From contig CM057826.1 of assembly GCA_030068075.1 (NCBI GenBank), positions 73,071,312-73,135,311 of the forward strand: a stretch of 64,000 bases of DNA, in the 5' to 3' direction. The position numbers and the translations under genes were made by a program. Numbering within the stretch: the stretch's first letter is position 1; each line of letters opens with the position of its first letter. This document shows, in pieces, positions 46,640 through 59,699 of this stretch. The notes under the pieces were generated by a model. That model saw only the letters and a list, made by a program, of their open reading frames with translations, did not search any database and had not been told where the DNA came from. The stretch comes from Paguma larvata (lineage: Eukaryota; Chordata; Mammalia; Carnivora; Viverridae).

Positions 46640-47050
46640 CACTTCCTTTAACGTTTAATGGGCACCAGCGAGTGCCAATGGCCCATAATACACATCTAAA
46701 TCTCCATTAGCTACCTAGGCTATGCTAGCACCACTGAATTGAGCAAATTGTCACAATTATGCATGTATTCATTTTCAAGCCCAAAATTAGATGACAATAA
46801 TTTACTCTCCTTGAGGCTATTTATCTTTTAAACCCAAGTAAATAGGCTTAGAAAGAATGCATTGGATCATTTGCTGAAAAATGCCCTCAGCATGGAACAC
46901 GCACAAAAATGTTATCATGTTATCATTGCGTGAGTTGTACCACTGCCACAAGCTTACACTGTTCCCTCAGGATACCTGAATATATATTTTTAAATTGATT
47001 GTCCCTCACCTGAATTTTTATAAAAGGTTGCTTTATTCATAATTGCAAAT
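46640..47050. promoter_or_regulatory. Candidate conserved non-coding element / enhancer
   Basis: Repeat-free and motif-rich: CTCCATTAGC, CACAATTATGCATGTATTCA, AGATGACAATAATTTAC, GTTATCATGTTATCATTGCG and TTCATAATTGCAAATGAATC. Texture as for the other candidate blocks. A pair of TTATCATG-type sites lies near 46913-46927. Not provable from one genome. Confidence 0.35.
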
Positions 47051-48354
47051 GAATCAGGTGGGAAAAAGATATGTAATATTCGTTTATGCTTAGGATAATG
47101 CCATACTTTGGCTAAACTACATTTTCAGTTCAACTCTTTTCTCTTAATTAAGAGATCTAGAGTTAAGTCTATTTCTTCAAAGAATCTATCTTGATTTCTG
47201 TCAGTTAAAATGTTTTTTTTTCCGGTTTTTTGTGTTTTTTTTTTTGTCATTAGGAAAATGATTTTTTCTGTTCTTTGTTCTTATTTTTACAAATGTCCCT
47301 CTTTGTCTCACTTTTTAGAGATATGCTATACTTCCCTACCTCCTTTTCTGGTTTAACATAGAATTTATTGTAATTTCTCTCATCTATAAGAAAGAAAATA
47401 TTTATGCTTAAGAATGTTGCACTGCACAAAAACAGCTACTCTTCAAATCTACTGTTATTGTAAAGGCCAATTTCTGAGAATACTCCGACAAGGAGACAAA
47501 GGAGAGAATTTCCCAGAAAACAAAACCAAAGTTGGCACAGTTATTTATTTTTCTTTGACGTATGAATATGAGCTGAATATGAATATGATACAAGAATATG
47601 AATACATAATGTATGAGCTGTGGTATAGTTACTTGTTTTTATAAATAAATTAATGAATCTCAATCATTAAGAGATTGGTACAAAACCAAATACTGTACAT
47701 TTTGTGACAGAATGCAAAATATCCTTAAAATTTATCAACCCAAAGATTTAAGATGATTTGGGCATGTGAAAGTGTGCTTGGATGATGTCTACAGAACCTT
47801 TGAGATAATCAAACTAACTCTTCTACTTTAGGAGTAATTTCCTAGGTAATCTAAAGAAAGACTGATTTAGTAAAAATACACCTGAATTTCAGCAGGATAC
47901 CTCACAGTTTCTACTGATGTTTTAAAAATTGATTACTAGTGAGATTTCCATTAAAGAAGTTATTTATATGAAGAGACTGGACGTCCAACTGACAAAGATA
48001 TCACAGCAAGAAATCAAGTAGATGTGCAGTTGAACTTAATCACATTGAAATTTCTTTGTAACAGGCATGACTCTAGGTGGCCTTGCTGTTTATTTCTTTG
48101 TTTTTTTGGGACATTCAACTTTTACATGAACTCTTCATAACTTGCATTGTTTTTTCATTGTTCCCTAATTAGGGCAAGAAGGTGTTATCCTTTCGCCAGA
48201 ATTCCATTCTTCTTTCAAAGTTTAACAGAGGTAAACAATCCGTATTGAATTTTCCTTTTTCGTTTTTTTTTCTTTAGGTAAATTTCATTCATCTTTGACA
48301 TTTTATGTACATATTTCTCTTAATCTACTGTTAGTGCTACCTTTTTTAAAAATG
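47051..48354. other. Unique intergenic sequence
   Basis: The pyrimidine-rich 47150-47390 part might be L2-derived; not assignable. No gene. Confidence 0.45.
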
Positions 48355-48366
48355 GAAATTTCTAGG

Positions 48367-48627
48367 AACGTTTGGATAGCTCAGTTGACTGCTTAAACAT
48401 CTGACTCTAGATTTCAGCTCAGGTCATGATTTCACCGTTCATGAGTTCGAGTCCCTGGTCGGGCTCTGTGCTGACAGCTCAGAACCTGGAGCCTTCAGAT
48501 TGTGTGTGTGTGTCTCTCTCTCTGCTCCTCCCCCACTCACGCTCTGTCTCTCTCTCTCTCTCTCTCTCTCTGTGTCAAAAATAAAAATAAATAAACATTA
48601 AAAACATTTTTAATTTAAAAAATCCCA
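48367..48627 (+). mobile_element. CAN-SINE
   Basis: Diverged head (ACGTTTGGATAGCTCAGTTG), well-kept body (AGCTCAGGTCATGATTTCAC, CATGAGTTCGAGTCC), long CT tract (48546-48571) and A-rich tail. 12-bp TSD GAAATTTCTAGG at 48355-48366 and 48628-48639. Confidence 0.95.
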
Positions 48628-48639
48628 GAAATTTCTAGG

Positions 48640-49914
48640 TTTCTAAAATAGCAGATTTCTAGGTTTCAAAAAAACCTGACTATTTTATTGTTTGTAACAT
48701 TAAAAGTGTCAAATTAAAAAAAAAATCCTGGTGTATTTTGTAGGCATACAGATGACAATTATTTCTCTTTTTCTACACATAGATCCTTTTAAATATGTTA
48801 GTTGGTAGATAAAGGAAAGGTATGTATTTGTAATTATAAAATAAACTAGTAAGCAGAACAGAAAAAAAATCTCTAATATCCAAAGCCATTTGTTACCATG
48901 TATTTGAATATCTATCATTTGTACTTTCAACTAGGGCAAACAGCTAGGATAGTGTGAAAAAAAGCCTGGTTTAAAGGCTAAGGTTGTGCGCTCTGATTAG
49001 TTGAAAATCAGTCATCAAAGACTCAATTGTCATTTAACAAATGTTTAAAAATCTGAAAATAAACTGAAACCTACGGTAGAAGCAGTGACTGTAATGCTTG
49101 CAGAACATAGTCTCCTTAAATGCTAGGACATTTTTGCTTATTATCCTTTCTTGGCTAGCTTTCCTGCTGTGTACAACTCACTATGAAAAGCAGGCACTTG
49201 CAAGGCACAGCTGGAGACCAAGTATAACAGGATTTCAGAACCCAAAACATTCTAAAATTTCCTATTATTGCCCCACATGCTTACTTAAGAATGCTAAGGC
49301 GTCCATTGGTAACCTTTTTATGTGTATGTGGTTTCTGATTAATTACACTACTTGAAATGCTGCTTGAAAAACATAAGTCACAATAATGATAATATCTGGA
49401 AGGTATAAAATTTTTATTCTACAGAGTTTAAAGTATGGTGGTTGGTTCTTGTTGTAACGGTAAAACTGGGGAAAATATATCTGCTACTGTTTGGAGGTGT
49501 ATTAATTAATTGTCACCAGAATTAATTTAACAAATTATTTTACATGGTATTAAAGATTATACTAAATGTATTTTCTTACAAATGGTTGGATTATGTAGGT
49601 TATCTCTGAGCCACCTTTTCCTAGCATTTTTTATTGGTTAAAATAAATATTGAACATTATTCTCAACCATAAACTATGAAAACTGAAGTTTCATATCACT
49701 GTTTTTTTTTCAGATCCTTCTCTCTTTGTTCCTCTGTCTCTTTCTCTCTTTTTCTTTTTCTGTCTCTCTGGTTACAGCAAGTTGCTGGAAGCAAGTACAA
49801 AATTCTTGTAGGACACTGATATATATATAAAACCTATCATAAGTCTTTGAAGTGATACAAGTCCTTTGTACAATACTAAAAATAACTGGAAGTTCACTCA
49901 TAAAAGTATGTGGA
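48640..49914. other. Unique intergenic sequence
   Basis: No transposon or gene recognised. AT-rich. Confidence 0.5.
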
Positions 49915-50157
49915 GAGAACTTCTGGTTTCAGATCTAACATGTAAGGAGTTTGGGAGTCATCGCTCCCATCCTTACAACAAGATAAATCTGGAAAAATGG
50001 GAAAAATGACTTTTCTTGGAACATACAGAGAGCTGAAGTCTTAAAGCAAACAGTCACCTGAAAATCTGGAGAAAAGCACATGAAGACAGACGCAAAAACC
50101 GATATCTGCTTATCTAGAGCAGAAGCTGCTGGAGATAGAAATTGGTAAGGACATTTT

Positions 50158-50363
50158 TTTTTATTTTATTTATTTTTTTTAATGTTTATTTATTTTTTTT
50201 TAATTTAAAATAGTTTATTTTCAAATTGGTTTACATAAAACACCCAGTGTTCATCCCAACATGTGCCCTTTTTTAATGCCCATCACCCCTTCTCCCCCCC
50301 ATCTCCCTCACCCTCAGTTTGTTCTTAGTCTTTGAGAGTCTTTATGTTTTATCTCCCTCCCTC
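50158..50363 (-). mobile_element. Recent felid-type L1 3' end, severely 5'-truncated
   Basis: 206 bp including the T-rich tail complement; body ACACCCAGTGTTCATCCC, CAGTTTGTTCTTAGTC. A perfect 16-bp TSD, TTGGTAAGGACATTTT, is at 50142-50157 and 50364-50379. Inserted into the ancient L1. Confidence 0.96.
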
Positions 50364-51706
50364 TTGGTAAGGACATTTTAAGAGTAACTCTGATGAACTG
50401 CTGCAAGCTGAGTAGATTAACGTAAGAGTGAGAAAATCCTGGAGGTTACAGTCTTAAGGGAGCATTTTCCTGGGCTTTTTTTACAGGTATTGCGCCAAGT
50501 TTTTATAGTGAGGATCCAAGAATCCAAGGAGACCTGGGACCCACAAGGAGGATGAGGAAAAGTAGAAATCTACTATTTTACTTGCATGCTTGACCACCCC
50601 ATTATCAATAATGGATAAAGCAAGCAGGCAGAACATCCGTAAAGATGTAGAAGAACTGAATAACATCATAACTCAACCTAAGTTAAATTGTATTTATAGA
50701 CTTAATCCAACAACAGAAAAATCCACATTCCTGCCAAGCTCATAGGGAACATTTACCAAGATGGGCAATGTTCTGTACCATGAAACACAGCTTAACAAGG
50801 TTAAAAGACTAAAAATCTCACGAAGCACATTCTCAGATCAAAATGTAATTAAATTAGAAATTAATAGAAAGCTGGAAGAACCCGAAATAGTTAGATATTA
50901 AATAACACATTTCTGAATGAGCATGGTTCAAAAAAAGTCTCAGAAGAAATTTTAAATATCATGATTTAAATGAATATGAAAATAAAACTTATCCAAATTT
51001 TTGTGATACAGCTAAAATAATTCTTAAAGAGATATATAAAGAATTAAATTAATATATTATAAAATAAGGAGGGTCTAAAATTTTTAACCTAAGCACTTTT
51101 GGAAAATACAGGAAGAAAAGAAATACAAACTCAGTGCAAGAAGAAAGGAAATAATAAAATTAGAGCATATATCAATAAAGTTGAAAACAAGAAAACAGCA
51201 GAGAAAGAGAAAATTAACCCAAAAATTGGTACTCTGAAAAAACTCAATAAAACCGATAAACTTCTATCCAGGCTAAAAAGAAGATGACGTCAGAAATGAA
51301 AAAGGGATCGTCACTATTGATGATAATATGCATTTGATATATCCATTTGATAATTTAGAGGAAGTGGATCAATTGTTTGAAAGACGTGAACTAACACAAT
51401 TGATGCAAAGAGAAAGAGGTAACCTGAATAGTCTTATCTATTAAAGAAATTAAGCAATAAATAATAATTGCTTAAACAAGAAACCATCAAGATCAGATGG
51501 TTCATTAATAAATTCTCACAAAAATTTAAAGGCTAAATGGTAACAATTCACCAAAATATTTTCCAGATAATACAACTATATGGAATATCTATTGACTATG
51601 AGGCCAAAATTATCAAAATATGAAAACTACATAAAGACTTTACAAGAAGAGAGAGCTATGGGATAATAGTTCTCATGACTGTAATTATAAAAATAATTAA
51701 CAAATA

Positions 51707-51927
51707 GGGGCGCCTGGGTGACTCAGTCAGTTAGGCATCCAACTCTTGATTTCAGTTCAGGTCATGATCTCATGATTCATGAGTTGGAGCCCGCACTGAC
51801 TGGATGCTGACAAGGCAGAGCCTGCTTGGGTTTCTCTTTCTCCCTCCCTCTCTGCCCTTCCCCCACTCATGCTTGTGCTCTCTCTCTTTCTCTCTCTCTC
51901 AAAAATAAATAAATAAGCTAAAAAATA
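51707..51927 (+). mobile_element. CAN-SINE nested in ancient L1
   Basis: Head GGGGCGCCTGGGTGACTCAG. Flanks TAATTAACAAATA (51694-51706) and TACTTACCAAATA (51928-51940) form a 13-bp TSD with two differences. Small deletion after the B box. Confidence 0.95.
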
Positions 51928-52490
51928 TACTTACCAAATAAATATCACAATATATAAAAAGAAAACACATGATGACCAGTTGGGGTTCATACAAGGAATG
52001 CAAGACTGCTTCAACATTCAAAAAAATCAGTCAATGCATTTCATCACATTAACAGATTTAATAAGAAAAACTACATCTTCTTATCAATAGATACAGGAAA
52101 AACATTTAACAAAATTCAAAACCTTTTCATGGCAAAAATAAAAAAAATATAAGGAACTTCCTTAATCTAATGAAAGTCATAAATGAAAACCCTACAACTA
52201 ACATCATATGTAATAGGGAGAGAACTAAACATTTCCTCCCTAAGATTTTGAACAAAGTAAGTATGTCTTTCCTAACAAGAAGAATAAATAAAATGCATTA
52301 AGGTTAGAAATGAATAAATAAAACTGATTTTATCAACAGATGACATGATTTTCTATATAGTAATTCCCGAAGAATTGATTATAGTAGGCGACTTGAAAAT
52401 AGGAAACAATTCGAACAGCATCGCAAGATAATAGGTCATTAGACAAAATTCAACTGTTTTTACTATCTGAAGAATAAAAATTTTGAATTA

Positions 52491-52589
52491 TTTAAGTTTC
52501 ATTTATTTAAATAATCTCTACATCCAACAGGGTCTCAAAATCACAGCCTCAATATCAATAGTTGCACTCTTTTCCAATTGAGCCAGCCC
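52491..52589 (-). mobile_element. Short, older tRNA-derived carnivore SINE
   Basis: Complement of a compact SINE: TTTAAGTTTCATTTATTTAA at left, AATAATCTCTACATCCAACA, then CCAATTGAGCCAGCC at right. It lacks the CT-rich segment of the other copies, so it represents a different CAN-SINE subfamily. Confidence 0.75.
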
Positions 52590-55500
52590 TGAATTTGCTA
52601 TTATTTTAAAAATACTGTTTAAAATGCACCCAAAATTTGGATTCTTGACTATAAATCTTGTAATATAAGCAGAGGTTTATATGAGGAAAACTCTGAAAAA
52701 TGTAAAACATCAGACATGATCTAAACTAATGGGAAATATTTAGTATTCATTCATTGGAATTCTCAATATTGTTAAGATTGCAATTATTCCCAACCCTGAA
52801 TTATAGATTTAATATGATCCCAATTTTAAAAGCCCAGCAAGCATTTTTTGTGGATATCAAGCTGACTACTCTAAAGTTCAAATGAAAAGATAAAGGACAT
52901 ATAATATCTGGTAAAATGTTGGAGGGAAAGAAATTAAGAAGGAGGAGGAAGGAGCAGAAGGAGCAGGAAAAGGAGGAAGATGAATAGAACAACAACATAA
53001 ACAATGTTAAGGGAATCATATTACTTTATTATAAGACAGTATAAAGCCACAGTAATCAAGACATATAATGATGAAAAAATAGACACATAGATCAATGAAA
53101 CATAACAGAGAGCCAAGGATAACATAAATATACTAAATTGATTTTTAACAAAGGTGTAAAGACATTTCAATGGAGAATAGATAGTCATTTCAACAAATGA
53201 TGTTGAAACAATTGATCATCCATGTGCAAAAAAATAAACAGAGATGATGACTTTATGCTTTCCACAAAAATTAACTGAAAATGCATCACACATTGAAATG
53301 TAAACGGCAAAACTAAATTTCTAGAAGAAAATGTAGGAGAAAATCTATATGATCTTGGTTTTTGTGATGACATTTTAGACATAATGGAAAACACTACTGA
53401 AAGACAAAAAGTATAAGCCGGGCTTTAATAAAGTTAAATGCTTCTGATCTGTGTAAGACATTGTTAAGTGAGTAGAAAAATAAATTCCTAATCAGGAGAG
53501 ACTATCTGCTAGCCATAGATTTGATAAAATACTTGAATCCAAAATGTACAGACTTAAAACTGAACGTTAAGAAAATATCCCAATTCAAAATGTGTAAAGG
53601 CTGTACATACATACGTTATCAAAGAAGATAAACAGAAGGCAAATAAACATAGGCAAAGGTGGTTAATATAATTTATCACTAGGAAAACACAATATAGAAC
53701 AACTATGAGATATTGCTATACATGTAGCGGATGGTCAGAATTAAAGAAAGACCACTGTATTAATAGCTAGTGAGGATATGGAGTAACAGAAACTCATTCA
53801 TTGCTGGCAGGAATACAGTATGGTACAACCACTTTGTAAGAAAGTTTCTTACAAAGGTAACTGTAGTGTTATCATGCAATCCAGCAAGTCATATACCTAG
53901 GAATTTATCGAGCTTGTTTGATAAATTATATCCACACAAAATGCTTGATGTGGACATGTTTATAGGTCATTTATTAATAACTGCCAAAATCTGCAAGTGA
54001 TTAAGATGTCCTTCAATAGATTAATGGATGAATGAACTGTGTTAAATCCATAGAATGGGTTACTGTTCAGTGATAAAAAGGAATTCGTTAACAAGATATG
54101 CAAATACATGAACCCATTTGGCTAAATGAAAGAATCCAGTATCTATGATTGCATTTATGTGGAATTCTGGAATAGGCAAAACTGTAGAGATGGTACAAAA
54201 TCATTGTTTGCAGGGCTTCAGAGAGGGTGGTAGAATGAACTGGTGAAGTAAAGGGGATTATTTTTTATGGTGGCAAAGCTGTTCTGTATGATACTGTGAT
54301 GCTGAATACATGACATTACGCATTTGCCAAAACAAATAATAAGTTTCCTGCTCAAAAAACAAATGTCAATGTATGCAAATTAAAAGATTACATAAGAGAT
54401 TGAGGAATCCCAGAATGGTATGCAGACTGTGACAGAAGAATGTAACTGTATGAAAAATGTATAAACTAGCCTCACTGAAAGAGCAGGTGAAAAATGTGCT
54501 GACCTAAGAAACACTGGAAATGTCTGAAAACTTTGAAGGTAAAAAGAAAAATAAACCCTGCAGCATTGAATTCTAATAGCTAAAGTTATTCCCTATGGGG
54601 TCAGAAGTTAACAATTCTGAAACCATTATCAAGTGTATGCCATATGTTTACTGAATTTGAAAACCAGTATACCACATATATACTGGAAATGAACAATTTT
54701 GTACATGAATTGCAGATAATGGAAGTCAATTTTCTCACTATTGGAGTGGCAGGTTACCTACAAACAAGGTGGGGGTGGGGGACTAGAATGATCTATATGG
54801 TGCTGGGTTAGAGCTGGAGACATCAGTATGCACCCAGGTTGACTTTAATATAGACACAGTTGTTTACATGTAGAAGTATTTATACATATGTGTACATAAA
54901 AGGATTAGTGTACATACTTAGTTCCTTATTCTGTCCGCTGAGAACACTGTAAGACCAAGGACATTCCCTAGCAATATACATACCCAGAGCCTACATCTTG
55001 ATTTCTAACACCATTCTTTGATAAAATAAACCAGGAATCCTTGGAGAAATGACCAGTTCTAGGACTACAGTGGAGAATACACAAAATGAGTCTGGAGCAC
55101 CTTGTAATGTCAATATTTCAAGAAGTGCTAAAAACAAACAAGAAACCAAACCAAGGAAGAAATCTGATGTGATTCAACTAACAAACAAGAAAAAAAGTAT
55201 ACTAAGATACTTTTAAGCAACTGAAAGAGCTCCCAATGGCCAATACTGAAACAATGTGAACCACAAAATAAATAGTCATATAGGATTATATCCTAAAGCA
55301 TAAAATACACATCCATGAGTTAATAGTGATATAAATAAATTATTGAATAAAACATTAAACTGAGGTACAGACACCAAACTTCAGTATAGAATTAAAATAA
55401 TTTATGTAGCTACTTACCCCTCATATAGATACTAGCCCCTCACTCCTTAACTGCAAGCTGTGTTTGAATGGTAATTTTACAATGGAGAAACCTCTTAATC

Positions 55501-56179
55501 AGGTGGTCAATGTTAATATCAATAGTGATGGCATATTGATGTACCCTAGATATGATGTGATGAAAATAACACTTTACATCTGTGTTCTTCTTAAAAACCC
55601 ATAGCCTCAGTATAATCATGGGAAAGACAACAGATACATTTCAATTGATGGACAACTTACAAATGTATTAACCTATGTACAAAATATAAATGTGTAAATA
55701 AATGTATAAAATATCTGACAAGTGCTCCTCAAAAATGCCAAGGATATCAAAACAAGGCAAGTCAGGGGAATTGTCAGAGTCCAGAGGAAACTCAGGAGAT
55801 ATTACAAATAAATGTAACATGATATCTTAAATGGAATCCTGAAACAGTAAAAGAACATGATATAAACTAAAGAAATCTGAACAAACTATTGTCTTAATAA
55901 TAATCATATATCAATATTGGTTCCTCAATTGTGACAAATATACCATTCTAACTAAGGCAAAACATTAATAAAGAGGAAACTTGGTATGTTGTATATGGTG
56001 ATTATATTATAATCTTAATCTTTCTAAAACTAAAACTATTTTGTAGAGTTTATTGAAAACTTTATTCCTATTTGTCTCTTTAAAAAGTATATTAAAAGTC
56101 TACACTTATTATTTATTTATATAATTTGGGTATTATCATGCTAAAATAAAAAATAATAGTTAAAAAGTTAATAGTTGAA

Positions 56180-56545
56180 AAATTGTGTTACATCTATACC
56201 TGAAATTCTATTCAGCGATAAAAAGAAATAAACTATTTTACACCCACAAATTGTATCAAACACCAGGTAGTTAAGCTGTGTCAAATGAAGAATAGAATGT
56301 GTTGACCGTGCATCAAGGAAAGGTATGCATGGTTATGAAAGAGCCACCCAAGGAACTCTAGCGGTCGTAGAACTGTTCTAAATCTTGACTGTATTAATAT
56401 CCATATTCTGGTCGTGAAATTATACTAGAGTTGCAAGATGGTAAACTAGGTAAAACGTACATAGGATCTTTCTGCATTATTTCTTACAGCTTCATGTGAA
56501 TCCACAATTAATCTAAAAATAAAAAGCTTATTAAAAAAGAGTCTC
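56180..56545 (+). mobile_element. Second old L1 3' end
   Basis: CATCTATACCTGAAATTCTA, TTCAGCGATAAAAAGAAATA, GCATTATTTCTTACAGCTTC, ATGTGAATCCACAATTAATC, AAAATAAAAAGCTTATTAAA. This is a distinct tail, so an L1 copy separate from the one ending at 56060. Confidence 0.7.
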
Positions 56546-58084
56546 CAAATAATGAAAAAAAAAGAAAACTAATGAAATTACATGAATTATCAGTCAGTGA
56601 TAAAATCATTAAAATAATTGTTTCAAGAAAACTTCTAGTGGTATTTTGCATTAAATCTGTGAGATATAAGTAAATCTAGGAAGTGTGAAATAACCCTCTG
56701 TTTACTTTTATTTCCTGTGTAAAATACAAAGCAGAGATCAGTTAAGGATGAGGGTCAGAGTATGAGGATGAGAGTCACGGTAAATGTGTTGGAGCTGAAC
56801 TGACAGAGTGTCCAAGTGCGAGGACCATGGGAAAGGGGGGAAAATGAGATTAAGTTAGCAGTTGTGTGTTTTCTTAAACAAGGATCATTTGTGGATCTAT
56901 GTAATAGGTAGAGAAATGGCTCTAAAAGAGAAATTGGGCTTGCCAGGCTAGTATCACAAATCAAGAAAGAGGTAAGGCAGTTAAATTTTATTTATTTATT
57001 TTATTTAAATTTTATTCAGGAGAGTAAGGATAAGAATGGATTGTGAAACTTAAGCTTGATAATGAAGGTACTGTGAATATGAGGCTGTTGATTGGTAGTG
57101 AAAAAGTAATTGGATCAATGGATTATAGGATCGAACTGAGTCCTGAAGTTGGATCCCCGTCTGCTGATCATAGATGAACATGGGCAACTGACTTTGTTAT
57201 GATCCTTTTCTACATATAGCACTCAGACTTCCTAAAAACTCATGAGATTAATACTTGGCCTTTGGCATGCCTTATATTCTGAAGTTTTTACAAGTAGTAG
57301 TTTACATTTATAAGCTGCTGCGATTACATATTTTATGCATTAACAGGACAGAGCTTCTTAGTAATTTATTTTTAATATGCCTGTAAATAAAAATAACCAC
57401 TTGGGCAGCTTATATGACTTCCTCTAAGAAAAGACAATATTATACATAACATATTTCCTAAAGATTCTATCTGAAAAATGTGAGTAGCATATACTTATTT
57501 TAGATTCAGTAGTCATAAGTACCCTAGAAATAAATGGACGGAAATGACTTCTGCATGGGGTAGCTAAGAAACAATCTCATATTTGTATATACTGAAGCTA
57601 AATAATAGTATAAAAAGTTATTATCTTTTTTGCATCTATACCAGCTGTACACTTGCTATAGAAGAGAATTAGGAAGATGGAAAAACTTAATTGTCCCTTA
57701 CTAAAGTGTGGAAAGGAAAAGAGTGCAATTTAAATAAAATAGATCTATAAACCATGCTCTGGATGAACTACTTCTTTATGTATATTTTTAAAAATATTAG
57801 ATGTTTTTTAAGTGCCAATATAACTCTGATATTTCAAATAAGGCATTTTCCTTCCCATTATTTTAATTATTCAAGCACTACTCTGTGTAAAAATTTGATC
57901 TAGGTAATATGAAACAGTAACAAAAAATCCATAGTATTTAGTCACGACCCCTCAGAATTTAATGTGCTATGAAAAAAAGAAACATGACTTAACGCATGCA
58001 TATATGTTCATTTAGCAAGCATTCATGGTATGTCTAATAAGCATTGAGTTGAATATTGAGAATTAAAGAAATGAAGTAGGAATG
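56546..58084. other. Unique intergenic sequence
   Basis: AT-rich, no recognised repeat or gene. Confidence 0.5.
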
Positions 58085-58345
58085 TATTCATCTATTCAAC
58101 AAAAAACTATTTTAAATTCCTATGATGTATCTCATGTTGCTCTCAGGTGCTATTGAACCTACAGTCAACAAGACTGACATGTTTCCTGATTGTAAATAGA
58201 TAATGTTATGAAGCATAAACAAGCACACAAATTGTAATGAGATTATGTTAAACCATTTTAAGGGAAAATAGGAAAGAAAATGAGGAAAATTTGAAGAAGT
58301 TCAGGGAAATATTTCTCTCATTTGAGGAAGATGGGTGTGGATATG
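58085..58345 (-). mobile_element. L2 3'-end fragment
   Basis: Antisense L2: TATTCATCTATTCAACAAAA, CAGGTGCTATTGAACCTACA, GTCAACAAGACTGACATGTT, ATAAACAAGCACACAAATTG, TCATTTGAGGAAGATG. Confidence 0.65.
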
Positions 58346-58391
58346 AGGTAGGCATCATTTCTTTCTCCATAGATTGTAGTATATGTCTCAG

Positions 58392-58448
58392 GTATGTATG
58401 TATGTAAGTATGTATTTATGTACGTACGTATGTATGTATGTATGTATT
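58392..58448. repeat. (TATG)n microsatellite
   Basis: About 14 TATG units with point variants, including TACG. Confidence 0.95.
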
Positions 58449-58644
58449 TGGGGGTTATAATTTTGATGGTGTTCATTATACTCTCGAGATGGCTAAGTGA
58501 ATTGTTAAAAGTGGGGTATTCACAAGCCTATGGTGAGAATGATATATCATCATAAACCAAGCATAATGATTGGTCTGATATGGACTGTCTCTGCAATCCA
58601 TCTGGACTATCTATCTTATCTATATTCTTTCTCTTCTTCTTCTT

Positions 58645-58864
58645 TTTGTTTGTTTATTTATTTATTTTGAGGGAGAGAGAGAGTGTGTGTATGGATGAGC
58701 TGGGGGGAAGCAGAGAAAGAGAGGGAGAGAAAGAGAATCCCAAGCAAGCTCCATGCTGTCAGCACAGAGCCCCATGCAGAGCTCAAACTCAGGGACTGTG
58801 AGACCATGACCTGAGCCCAAAACGAGAGTCAGATGCTTAACTGACTGAGCCACTCAGGCACCCC
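58645..58864 (-). mobile_element. CAN-SINE
   Basis: Head complement CTGAGCCACTCAGGCACCCC at right, TTTATTTATTTATTTTGAG at left. TSD ATTCTTTCTCTTCTTCTTCT versus ATTCTTTTTCTTCTTCTTTT. Confidence 0.96.
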
Positions 58865-59006
58865 ATTCTTTTTCTTCTTCTTTTATATTTCTTTTAAATT
58901 GCATGATTCCTTCCTACCCATTATGATTGAGATGCTTGGGGATTTATTTAACCATAGGTATTTTTAAAAATAAAGGTTGACTGCTTCTTTTACTCTCTTC
59001 CTTCCA

Positions 59007-59066
59007 CAAAAAACAAAAAAACAAAAAAACAAAAACAAAAACAAAAAACAAACAAACAAAAAAAAC
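59007..59066. repeat. (AAAAAC)n low-complexity tract
   Basis: A-rich with regularly spaced C. Confidence 0.9.
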
Positions 59067-59317
59067 AGAGGTTAGAACACTTAAATTCTTATTACCCAAA
59101 CTCATAAACAATTATTCTCATATATTTTGGTTCTCATTTTTCTTTAACCCCCAAATATTTACTGTTATTATTTTCTATAGTCATTTGCTTAAATCTACCT
59201 ATAGATGTATCTCTTTTCTTTCTCTTCCTCTTGTGTCTCAAGCTTTCCATCTGAGATCATTTTTCTTCCAGAAGAAAAACATTTAAGAATTTACTTTTAT
59301 TTTGTTTTGGTTTTTAT

Positions 59318-59533
59318 TTTAATTTTTTATGTTTATTTATTTATTTTGAGAGAGAAAGAGAAAGCGAGCAAGTAGGGGAAGGGCAGAGAGAGAGAGGGAG
59401 AGAGAGAAACCCAAGAAGGCTCTGGCTGCCAGCACAAAGCCTGATGTGGGGCTTGAACTCACCACCCATGAGATCATGACATGAGCCAAAACCAAGAGTC
59501 ATTGCTTAACCAACTGAACCACCCAGACTCCCC
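59318..59533 (-). mobile_element. CAN-SINE
   Basis: Head complement CTGAACCACCCAGACTCCCC at right, ATGTTTATTTATTTATTTTG at left. Possible imperfect TSD TAAGAATTTACTTT / TAGGAACTTCTTTA. Confidence 0.95.
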
Positions 59534-59699
59534 TAGGAACTTCTTTATTGAAGGTCTGCTCCTACCTATTTGTTTGTCTGTCTTTGTCAATTATAAGGTT
59601 CCGGTTTAAAACATAAAGAATTATGATTTTATCACCTACGGATTATACGGTAAAGGTTTAACTTAACAAGTCTAGGCTGTCCAAATTTTACATATTCTA

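Larger units (their letters stand above)
49915..56060 (+). mobile_element. Ancient L1, long but decayed (with three younger insertions)
   Basis: Possible 5' UTR remnant at 49915-50580. From about 50590 ORF2 is recognisable: AATAATGGATAAAGCAAGCA, CAACAACAGAAAAATCCACA, and the RT region with TTATCAACAGATGACATG at 52330-52347, which still encodes the Asp-Asp pair. ORF2 continues to about 54310. The typical 3' UTR ends with TCCAGAGGAAACTCAGGAGA (55780) and CTAAAACTAAAACTATTTTG (56025). ORF1 and the endonuclease are not recognisable, and there are many stops and indels. Insertions: L1 50158-50363, SINE 51707-51927, SINE 52491-52589. Confidence 0.8.

Noticed and set aside
58391..58448. Regular repeat array that might suggest a CRISPR-like or minisatellite structure
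   Set aside because: Simple (TATG)n with no spacers, in a mammalian genome.
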